Assembly (NCBI GenBank): GCA_017525245.1
Contig: JAFXTE010000080.1
Span: forward strand, 1 to 64,000
DNA from: Bacteroidales bacterium
Lineage (GTDB): Bacteria > Bacteroidota > Bacteroidia > Bacteroidales > WCHB1-69
Direction: 5' to 3'
Length of the DNA: 64,000 nt
Numbering within the stretch: the stretch's first letter is position 1; the number at the start of each line of letters is the position of its first letter. Position numbers and translations under genes: made by a program. The notes under the pieces are model-generated. The model was not told where the DNA came from, did no database searches, and saw only the letters and a list, made by a program, of their open reading frames with translations. Positions 26,345 to 32,823 of the stretch are shown here, piece by piece.

Positions 26345-26392
26345 CAATGAAAGACTGGTGTCTGGAGTGATTTCCGGAACTGGTCTTTCTTT
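26345..26392 (+). terminator. Possible terminator between clpP and the downstream gene
   Basis: An imperfect hairpin (AAAGACTGGTGTCTGGA pairing with TCCGGAACTGGTCTTT, including G-U pairs) is followed by CTTTT. It may partly separate clpP transcription from the genes after it. Confidence 0.45.
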
Positions 26393-26413
26393 TAATATAA
26401 AAGAACAAAAGTT

Positions 26414-26980
26414 ATGAAAAAACTGGTTTTGATGTTGATGGTATGCGTTCCGTTGTTGGCGTTTGCGCAGCAACGGGAACTTCGACACGAACTTGACGTT
26501 TATGCAGGTTACGCTTGGCGCGATTCTGTCTCTGGTGTTGCATTGCAGATACAGTATGCTTTTGGTCCTGACCCTCACATTGATTTGTTGGCAGCCACTT
26601 CTTTTGGCACGGGTACACGACAGTCTTGGGATGTTCGTTTTCCGAAATATACTATTGGCGTTACTTCAATAGGGGTTCGCATTCATTCAAATGTTGATAA
26701 ACCTGTTTCAGTGGGGCTTTCTTTGTTGGCAGGTGCTGACTGGGATTTGCTTTACGAAAAAATAAGTCCAACATTGTCAAAAAGAACATTATACTTGCAC
26801 GGAAGTCTGGATGGGAAACTTCAAATCAATTTTTTACTAAACCCGCAGACTTCGTTAGGCATTTTTTATGATTATTCGTTCAAATATCCTTTTTCTCGCG
26901 CTGTTTCGGTGAGCGATTTGCCGAATATTCATACAGCGGGTATTGTGTTCGGGTATAAATTCAAAAGAAAAGCAGAATAA
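26414..26980 (+). CDS. Outer-membrane beta-barrel-like protein between clpP and clpX
   Basis: A 188-residue protein with a signal peptide ([20 protein letters not shown]) and alternating strands ending in an aromatic final strand ([15 protein letters not shown]). Examples are [29 protein letters not shown] and [14 protein letters not shown]. It looks like a small 8-stranded barrel or membrane-surface protein of unknown function. The gene is richer in AT than clpP and clpX. Its stop codon overlaps the clpX start (TAATG), so clpX translation may depend on it. Confidence 0.75.
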   Translation: MKKLVLMLMVCVPLLAFAQQRELRHELDVYAGYAWRDSVSGVALQIQYAFGPDPHIDLLAATSFGTGTRQSWDVRFPKYTIGVTSIGVRIHSNVDKPVSVGLSLLAGADWDLLYEKISPTLSKRTLYLHGSLDGKLQINFLLNPQTSLGIFYDYSFKYPFSRAVSVSDLPNIHTAGIVFGYKFKRKAE

Positions 26981-28221
26981 TGGCAAAGAAACAGAATATA
27001 GACAGAACATGTAGCTTTTGCGGGCGAGAAATACCCAACAACCAGTTTATTATCGGTGGTTTTGACGCGATGATATGCAGCGACTGCTTAGAGGCAGCGA
27101 TGGACATCTATCACCAGCATCAGTCGGAAATTGACCGCAAAGAGCTTTCTCAAATCAAACTTAAATTGCTGAAGCCGAAAGAGATAAAGGCCAAATTGGA
27201 CGATTATGTCATTGGTCAGGAGGAAGCGAAGAAGGTGCTTTCGGTGGCGGTTTATAACCATTACAAGCGGTTGATGCAGGAAACGGACAAGTCGGATCCG
27301 GATGTGGACATTGAGAAGTCCAATGTGTTGCTGATAGGGGAGACGGGTACGGGTAAGACCTTGTTGGCCAAAACGATAGCCACGCTGCTGGATGTGCCGT
27401 TCTGCATTGCCGATGCCACCGTTTTCACGCAGGCCGGTTATGTGGGCGAAGATGTGGAGAGCATCCTCACCCGTTTGCTGCAAGCCGCCGACTACGACGT
27501 GAAGCGTGCCGAGCGCGGTATTGTCTTTATTGACGAAATCGACAAGATAGCCCGCAAAGGTTCTGAAAACCCGTCCATTACACGTGACGTGTCGGGCGAG
27601 GGCGTACAGCAGTCGTTACTGAAGCTCTTGGAGGGCTCGCTAGTGAATGTGCCGCCGCAAGGAGGCCGCAAACACCCTGAACAGGAGTTCATACAGGTCA
27701 ACACGCGCCACATCCTGTTCATCGGCAGCGGTGCGTTCAACAACCTGTCGAACATCATCTGCGACCGCATGAACACACATGCCATCGGCTATAATACGAA
27801 GAATATCAACTTCAACCCGCAGGAGGCGTTGAAGTACGTCAGTGCGCAGGATGTGAAGGAATTCGGTCTGATTCCCGAATTGTGCGGCCGTTTCCCGGTC
27901 ATCACTTCCCTGAATGCGCTCGACCGTGACGCGTTGAAGCGCATTCTCACGGAACCGAAGAACGCCTTGGTGAAGCAGTACATCGCCCTCTTCAAGATGG
28001 ACGGGATCTCGTTGAACTTCACCGAAGATTGCCTTGACTACATCGTGGATAAGGCGGTGGAATTGCAACTCGGTGCCCGTGGACTGCGCGCTATCGTTGA
28101 GAAAATCATGACCGACGCCATGTTCGAATTCCCGAGTCTCAACAAGAAGAAGATCGTGGTCGATAAGGCCTACGCGCAGGAGAAGTTCGAGAGTTCGATT
28201 TTCTCGTTCAAGGACAAGTGA
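26980..28221 (+). CDS. clpX: ATP-dependent Clp protease ATPase subunit ClpX
   Basis: A 413-residue AAA+ unfoldase. It has an N-terminal zinc-binding domain with two Cys pairs ([14 protein letters not shown] and CSDCLEAA), Walker [16 protein letters not shown], Walker [10 protein letters not shown], and the C-terminal [13 protein letters not shown] sensor-2 region. It unfolds substrates, including SsrA-tagged ones, for ClpP. The ATG overlaps the stop of the preceding outer-membrane protein gene by one base. Confidence 0.96.
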   Translation: MAKKQNIDRTCSFCGREIPNNQFIIGGFDAMICSDCLEAAMDIYHQHQSEIDRKELSQIKLKLLKPKEIKAKLDDYVIGQEEAKKVLSVAVYNHYKRLMQETDKSDPDVDIEKSNVLLIGETGTGKTLLAKTIATLLDVPFCIADATVFTQAGYVGEDVESILTRLLQAADYDVKRAERGIVFIDEIDKIARKGSENPSITRDVSGEGVQQSLLKLLEGSLVNVPPQGGRKHPEQEFIQVNTRHILFIGSGAFNNLSNIICDRMNTHAIGYNTKNINFNPQEALKYVSAQDVKEFGLIPELCGRFPVITSLNALDRDALKRILTEPKNALVKQYIALFKMDGISLNFTEDCLDYIVDKAVELQLGARGLRAIVEKIMTDAMFEFPSLNKKKIVVDKAYAQEKFESSIFSFKDK

Positions 28222-28252
28222 TTCGTTAGCAGTTAGTAGTTTCGGGGATGTC

Positions 28253-28332
28253 GATGAGGCGATGATACGATGATACGATGAGGCGATGAGGCGATGATAC
28301 GATGAGGCGATGATGCGATGATGCGATGATGC
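28253..28332. repeat. 8-bp tandem repeat, ten units in register
   Basis: Ten consecutive 8-bp units of GATGAGGC, GATGATAC or GATGATGC, degrading into GATGAATG-type sequence up to about 28373. It is the same family as the array at window position 1-92. It lies in the convergent gap between clpX and umuC, which otherwise holds only the palindromes at 28400-28475. Confidence 0.9.
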
Positions 28333-28399
28333 GATGAATGGACGATGGATGGGCGGTGGCACGATGGCACGATAACTGGGCTCTGTGACGTTCGCGAAG

Positions 28400-28475
28400 C
28401 AGCCCGTTAGGGCTGAAGGGCTCGGTAGCAATGTGGGAATTCGTGCGTTTTTTTTCGCAGGCCGTTAGGCCTGCG
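28400..28475. repeat. Two REP-like palindromes sharing a GTTA loop
   Basis: CAGCCC-GTTA-GGGCTG (28400-28415) and CGCAGGCC-GTTA-GGCCTGCG (28456-28475) share the core CC-GTTA-GG with different outer arms. They lie between the clpX 3' end and the umuC 3' end. An eight-T run precedes the second palindrome rather than following it, so neither is an obvious factor-independent terminator for the neighbours. Confidence 0.7.
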
Positions 28476-28493
28476 GGCATTGAACATTATGCA

Positions 28494-29756
28494 TTAATCG
28501 CAACGTATTTCCAGAATCTCGTTCCAGTCGGTGGTGTAGTTTTGCGACAGATGGTTGCGGTTCATTCGCACGCCTTCGAAACCGGCGGTGGCCACCACAA
28601 CGGTGCGATGTCCCTGTTTCTCGTTGATTTTGTCCAAAGCAGTCATCAGTTTGTCATGTTTTTCACGGTCGATTTCATCGAAAAGCACCGTCTGAACGCT
28701 CTCTTTAGGGGATATTTGGGTCAGACAGACCCCGGCTTTCTTGTAGAAGGTGCCCTGACGGAAAAGTTGCGCAGCCGTTCTCACCGCGATGTCGGCTAAT
28801 TCCACAGTACTGTCGGAGGCGGCGGGCAACGTGATGAGCTGGTTGTCGTAGTGCTGTTCCTGTTCGTGCCGGAAACGGTTGGTAAGCAGAAAGACATACA
28901 TGGCGTGGCACACACTTCCCTGTTTGCGCAGTTTCTCGGCCGCCATGGAGGTGAAGAGCGCCACCTGTTCCTTTATGTCCTCTACGTCATTAAGCTCTTT
29001 GCTGAAACTTCGTGAGACCATAATCTGTTGTTTGTCAGGAATATGCGCTTCAAATTCAATGCAAGGTCTGCCATGCAGCTCATACCAGGTCTTCATACCG
29101 CCAAGGTGCATCTTGCTGCGCACAAAGTCCAGGGGTTGCTGTGAGAAATCGTAAGCGGTATTGATGTTCCGGCTCTTCAGCATGGCTGAGAACCGCCTTC
29201 CGATGCCCCACACATCCTCTATCGGGAATTTCCTCAGCACTTTCTCAATGTCCTGCGGACGGTGCATGTAGCAGCTGCCCTTGAGTTTCGGGTACTGCTT
29301 GCACAGTTTGGAGGCGATTTTGGCGAGCGTTTTCGTGTGCGAGATCCCTACGCTAATAGGTATCCCCGTGTTTTTCAATACTTTATACGAGACATAATGT
29401 CCGAAAGCATCCAAATCTTCCTCCTTGATACCGTTGAGGTTCAGGAATGATTCGTCAATGGAATAGACTTCGGTGGCGGGGCAAAGAGAGCGCAATGTCT
29501 GTTGCACGCGCTTCGACATGTCGCTGTATAGGGCATAGTTACTGGAATAGACCGCCACGTCATGCCGTTTGATGAGCGCCTCGAGTTGGAAATACGGATG
29601 CCCCATTTTGATACCCAGCCGTTTCGCCTCATTCGATCGCGCAATCACACAACCGTCATTGTTGGAGAGGATGATGACGGGCCGCCCGTTGAGCGAGGGA
29701 TTGAACACCCGCTCGCAGGAGACGAAGAAGTTGTTGCAATCGGCGAGACCGAACAT
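28494..29756 (-). CDS. umuC: Y-family DNA polymerase UmuC
   Basis: A 420-residue translesion polymerase. Catalytic carboxylates are visible in FGLADCNNFFVSCERVF and in the palm motif VYSIDESFLNL; the helix-hairpin-helix/thumb region (EDVWGIGRRFSAML) and little-finger domain follow. With processed UmuD it forms DNA polymerase V. Its usual partner umuD is not adjacent here but lies about 2.5 kb upstream on the same strand (32235-32654), separated by three or four genes. It has its own -7 box at 29797-29804. Confidence 0.95.
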   Translation of the reverse strand: MFGLADCNNFFVSCERVFNPSLNGRPVIILSNNDGCVIARSNEAKRLGIKMGHPYFQLEALIKRHDVAVYSSNYALYSDMSKRVQQTLRSLCPATEVYSIDESFLNLNGIKEEDLDAFGHYVSYKVLKNTGIPISVGISHTKTLAKIASKLCKQYPKLKGSCYMHRPQDIEKVLRKFPIEDVWGIGRRFSAMLKSRNINTAYDFSQQPLDFVRSKMHLGGMKTWYELHGRPCIEFEAHIPDKQQIMVSRSFSKELNDVEDIKEQVALFTSMAAEKLRKQGSVCHAMYVFLLTNRFRHEQEQHYDNQLITLPAASDSTVELADIAVRTAAQLFRQGTFYKKAGVCLTQISPKESVQTVLFDEIDREKHDKLMTALDKINEKQGHRTVVVATAGFEGVRMNRNHLSQNYTTDWNEILEIRCD

Positions 29757-29796
29757 TTTGAGGATTAATGGGTTAGAATGTTAAGAGGTTGGTGTG

Positions 29797-29804
29797 CAAA
29801 GATA
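29797..29804 (-). promoter_or_regulatory. Bacteroidota -7 box for umuC
   Basis: CAAAGATA on plus reads TATCTTTG on minus, 40 nt before the umuC ATG. It suggests umuC is transcribed on its own. I see no LexA-type operator. Confidence 0.55.
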
Positions 29805-29880
29805 ATCTTTTTCGAGATTAGTTCCCCAAAAAAAGCGGCGGACGTGTCAGAATCGCCCGCCGCTGTCGTCATCAAATGCG

Positions 29881-30096
29881 TTACTGTTTACATTTGTAGA
29901 AATCCATGCCGGCCTCTTCGTTGAGTTGGGCTTCCATTGCTTTGCACTCCTCCTTCGTTGAGGTTTCATCCTCGTACGCGGGTGCAAGATGCATGACATC
30001 AGTCTTGACATAGCAATGGCAACCCGTTTTGTTGCAAGAGGTGGAAACTGCTGCCAGCATGAAAACGGCAGAAACTAAAACCAATAATTTTTTCAT
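29881..30096 (-). CDS. Small Cys-rich lipoprotein
   Basis: A 71-residue precursor with a lipoprotein signal (MKKLLVLVSAVFMLAAVSTSC). The mature part has a Cys-x-Cys pair right after the lipid Cys (CNKTGCHCYVKTD), an acidic middle and a Cys near the C terminus (DFYKCKQ). Start 30096 was chosen for the signal peptide. The Cys layout resembles that of the lipoprotein at 42531-42845. It probably follows the sigma-factor operon; function unknown. Confidence 0.7.
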   Translation of the reverse strand: MKKLLVLVSAVFMLAAVSTSCNKTGCHCYVKTDVMHLAPAYEDETSTKEECKAMEAQLNEEAGMDFYKCKQ

Positions 30097-30199
30097 AATG
30101 TTTTTTTCATGGACTTCTTGATGATTAATGTAAGATATTTGCGATTGTCTGAACGGAAGTCCGTAACGTCCCGATATCTGCAAAATTATTTTAATGTAT

Positions 30200-30901
30200 T
30201 CAGAATGAAAGAGTTATGCCTATCCCCTGTGGAGTCGTTCCTAGAGAGAGGCGTAATGAAGTGCTGGAGGTGTTAAAATCGTTTGCGATGTTGTTGAGAT
30301 GCACTTTGCTCTTGATGGTGAGTATGGTGGCAGGTACAAGGCAGCCCGCAGCCACAAGCATACCGCCACCGAAGAGAAACACACCTCCCATGGCACTTCT
30401 CCAAATATTTAATCCAAGATCATCACTGTCAAGAAGTTGTTCGTGATATTTTGCCGTCTGAATGAAGCTGGCGCAGAATTGTACCAAGCCAATCCCTGCA
30501 ATCGCGGCAGCACCACCTCCCGCTACAAAAAGAGGAATGCTGATGTATTGGTTGCGCTTCGATTTCCGGTAATCTTCGTATTGGGCCGGCGAGAATAGCA
30601 TTTGCAGATCCGCCTTGTCGAGTTTATAGACTTCTTCGTTTCCGGTAAGCCAGAAATGTCCTTTGTTGTAGTATATTTGTCCGATACCGCGATTCTGGAA
30701 CGCCTCCATCAACTCTTCTTTTGTGAGCAGTTCGTCTAGTTGACTGCCTTGGAGATAAAGAGTGTCGTAAGTGATTTCCTCTTCGATGATGTAAAGGGTG
30801 TCCTGCCTCGGTTTTGATTCGTCCACTTGTGAAATGGCGGCAAACCATGAACAGCAGCAGATTGCGAGCAGCAAATTTCTGATATTCAATACTTTACTCA
30901 T
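30200..30901 (-). CDS. Membrane protein co-transcribed with the ECF-membrane fusion
   Basis: A 233-residue protein with a signal peptide (LLLAICCCSWFAAISQ), a soluble segment rich in Tyr/Asp/Glu (about 27-115), two strongly hydrophobic Gly-rich helices (ISIPLFVAGGGAAAIAGIG and GGVFLFGGGMLVAAGCLVPA), and a C-terminal beta-like end (SLRLSLGTTPQGIGITLSF). It starts 2 nt after the stop of the sigma fusion gene, so they are coupled. Family not recognised; it may be the envelope component controlled by, or sensed through, that sigma factor. Confidence 0.7.
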   Translation of the reverse strand: MSKVLNIRNLLLAICCCSWFAAISQVDESKPRQDTLYIIEEEITYDTLYLQGSQLDELLTKEELMEAFQNRGIGQIYYNKGHFWLTGNEEVYKLDKADLQMLFSPAQYEDYRKSKRNQYISIPLFVAGGGAAAIAGIGLVQFCASFIQTAKYHEQLLDSDDLGLNIWRSAMGGVFLFGGGMLVAAGCLVPATILTIKSKVHLNNIANDFNTSSTSLRLSLGTTPQGIGITLSF

Positions 30902-30903
30902 GT

Positions 30904-32010
30904 TTATCGTTTTAAAGAATCTTGGATGACAATGGTGCGGTTTGTGCGCCGGACTTTCTTTACCACTACTGGAGGATGCCCACTTTCTGGGGTTATGAGA
31001 GTGTCGGATTTAGAAGTTGGGTTTTCTTCCCCTTGATCCTCTTTTATCGTTCCGGCGGAATGTTTTGTCGCGACGCTCCTACGGTATGGTGTAGATGAAG
31101 CTGCAACAGTAGCGGAAACGGCCACCGTTGAGTCTCCAATCTCGTTGTTTACCAAGGTGCTGTCGTTAATAGTAATGTTTTGATTATCTTTTGGCTCTGA
31201 ACTAATGTGTTTTAATGGTTGTGCGGTGTTGACAAAGATAATAGCGCCAGCCACTCCTGCAGTGGTGATTCCGGCGGCGATAGGCGCGCGATAAGCCCGC
31301 AAACGCAACCGTAACGACGGGATGGAGTTTGATGGCGGGAAACTTGATTCTGGCAGCGGATTCTGCGGAACCATAGTGAAACCGTCCAATTTTCGGCGGC
31401 AATATGCGTCGATAGCGGCTTCGGGCGCGGTAAAAAGTGGGAAAAACATCATAAGCGGTTGTTTTTTGTGTTTAGACTGTTGGAATAAAATCTGTTGCAG
31501 TTCTTTGCGGGCGCGCATCAGATGCGATTTGGAGGTGTTTACTGAAATACCTCTTGCAATGGCGATCTGCTGATGTGTATAATGCTCGAACACGTACAAA
31601 TTCAGGACAATACGATGGTTGTCTGGCAGTTGAGCGATAGCATGGAGAATCTCCTCGGTCGTGAAGTCGGCTTTTCGGATAGCGGCCATCATCTCTTCAG
31701 CAGGCATTTCATCATCTGCAGAATATGGATCCACCAGATTATCCATGTCTGCGTTTTCATTGATGTATAGTCCTTTGGATGTCTTCCGAAGGTGCGTCAA
31801 CGCGGTATTTACCGTGATGCGCATCAACCATTTGTCGAATCGTCCAATGCCTTTGAAGGTGCCGGCCTTTTCGATGGCTTGCAGAAACGCACTGTGCGCC
31901 AAGTCCTCTGCCGTGGCTCGGTCGGGGACATAACGATAGCAAATCCCTATCATTTTGCCTATGTTTCGCTGATACTCCCTGGTCCAGAACGATTTCATCT
32001 TTTTGTCCAT
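30904..32010 (-). CDS. ECF sigma factor fused to a C-terminal membrane segment and periplasmic tail
   Basis: A 368-residue protein. Residues about 10-75 are sigma region 2 (CYRYVPDRATAEDLAHSAFL, RFDKWLMRITVNTAL) and about 125-175 sigma region 4 (IAQLPDNHRIVLNLYVFEHY, then the helix-turn-helix IAIARGISVNTSKSHLMRAR). A basic/Pro-rich linker follows, then a transmembrane helix (about 244-263, APIAAGITTAGVAGAIIFVN) and a polar tail of about 105 residues ending VRRTNRTIVIQDSLKR. ECF sigmas are normally about 180 residues and soluble; here the anchor is in cis. It heads an operon with 30200-30901, with a -7 box at 32041-32048. Confidence 0.85.
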   Translation of the reverse strand: MDKKMKSFWTREYQRNIGKMIGICYRYVPDRATAEDLAHSAFLQAIEKAGTFKGIGRFDKWLMRITVNTALTHLRKTSKGLYINENADMDNLVDPYSADDEMPAEEMMAAIRKADFTTEEILHAIAQLPDNHRIVLNLYVFEHYTHQQIAIARGISVNTSKSHLMRARKELQQILFQQSKHKKQPLMMFFPLFTAPEAAIDAYCRRKLDGFTMVPQNPLPESSFPPSNSIPSLRLRLRAYRAPIAAGITTAGVAGAIIFVNTAQPLKHISSEPKDNQNITINDSTLVNNEIGDSTVAVSATVAASSTPYRRSVATKHSAGTIKEDQGEENPTSKSDTLITPESGHPPVVVKKVRRTNRTIVIQDSLKR

Positions 32011-32040
32011 CCTGATCTAAGCATTCGTCAAAAAACGCTG

Positions 32041-32048
32041 CAAAGATA
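32041..32048 (-). promoter_or_regulatory. Bacteroidota -7 box for the ECF-membrane fusion operon
   Basis: CAAAGATA on plus reads TATCTTTG on minus, 30 nt before the start codon at 32010. The rest of the gap to umuD (about 32050-32198) is AT-rich with no supported feature. Confidence 0.55.
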
Positions 32049-32198
32049 TGATAAATACAAGTAAAAAATTAATCCATAAATATTAATACCACATAAAATA
32101 TTTAGAAAAGAACCCACCCGTATGATGAGCACTTTTCTTATAGGATGCAGAAAAGTGAAAAGGTTGCAGTATGTTGAAAAATTTTTATGTGTTTTGTT

Positions 32199-32232
32199 AA
32201 TTATGCATTATGCATTATGAATTATGAATTAA
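32199..32232. repeat. Short AT-rich tandem repeat (ATTATGAATT-like)
   Basis: TTAATTATGCATTATGC and ATTATGAATTATGAATTA words in tandem just beyond the umuD stop. Similar words occur at 36042-36083. Confidence 0.7.
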
Positions 32233-32234
32233 TA

Positions 32235-32654
32235 TCAAACCCTCTTAATCACATACGTCACAATCCCCCAGACCTGAAAATGGTTCTCTTCGGTGATTTC
32301 GATGGGCGGGAAGGCGGGGTTGTGTGGCATCAGGAAGAGCCGGCCGTTTTCGAGGTGGATGCGCTTGAGGGTGAATTCCCCATCGATGAAGCAGACGGCA
32401 ATGTGGTCGTTGGCAGGTTCCAACGACTTGTCAATCACCACGATGTCGCCATCCTGAATGCCGACACCCTCCATGCTGTTGCCTGTGATGCGGGCGTAAA
32501 ACGTCGAAGCTTGGTTCTTGACGACGTAACGGTTGAGGTCGAGAACGGGTTCGGCGTAGTCCTCAGCAGGGGAGGGGAATCCAGCGTGGATACCCTCGAC
32601 CACAGGGATTTGGTCGTGGTGCGAATGCGGGGTGAAAATGTCCAGGTTTGCCAT
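32235..32654 (-). CDS. umuD: UmuD, S24 self-cleaving translesion-polymerase subunit
   Basis: A 139-residue LexA/UmuD-type peptidase S24 protein without a DNA-binding domain. The catalytic dyad is Ser60 (TGNSMEGVG) and Lys97 (DGEFTLKRI), at the same numbers as E. coli UmuD. The self-cleavage bond would be Ala24-Gly25 in IHAGFPSPAEDY (Cys24-Gly25 in E. coli). RecA-stimulated cleavage gives UmuD', which joins UmuC. Its partner umuC lies about 2.5 kb downstream beyond an unrelated sigma operon. Confidence 0.94.
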   Translation of the reverse strand: MANLDIFTPHSHHDQIPVVEGIHAGFPSPAEDYAEPVLDLNRYVVKNQASTFYARITGNSMEGVGIQDGDIVVIDKSLEPANDHIAVCFIDGEFTLKRIHLENGRLFLMPHNPAFPPIEITEENHFQVWGIVTYVIKRV

Positions 32655-32677
32655 AATTGATTCATTATTTATAAATA

Positions 32678-32822
32678 TAGAGACGTTGTACGCAACGTCT
32701 CTACATTGTTTCGGATTTGTGTAGGGACGCGATTTATCGCGTCCGAATACAGGGAATTATCGCGTCCGAATACAGGGAATTATCGCGTCCGAATACAGGG
32801 AATTATCGCGTCCGAATATGGG
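32678..32822. repeat. Palindromes plus 23-bp tandem repeat
   Basis: From left: an 11-bp-arm palindrome TAGAGACGTTG-TACG-CAACGTCTCTA (32678-32703); a second palindrome GGACGCGAT-TT-ATCGCGTCC (32725-32744); then four tandem copies of a 23-bp unit (32732-32754, 32755-32777, 32778-32800, 32801-32822) containing ATCGCGTCCGAATACAGGG, the last one diverged. The unit carries the right arm of the second palindrome. The array ends 1 nt before the stop of the PorE-like gene. There are no spacers, so it is not CRISPR. Confidence 0.9.
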
Positions 32823-32823
32823 A

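Noticed and set aside
32732..32822. CRISPR array
   Set aside because: The 23-bp units are directly adjacent with no spacers, and no cas genes are present.
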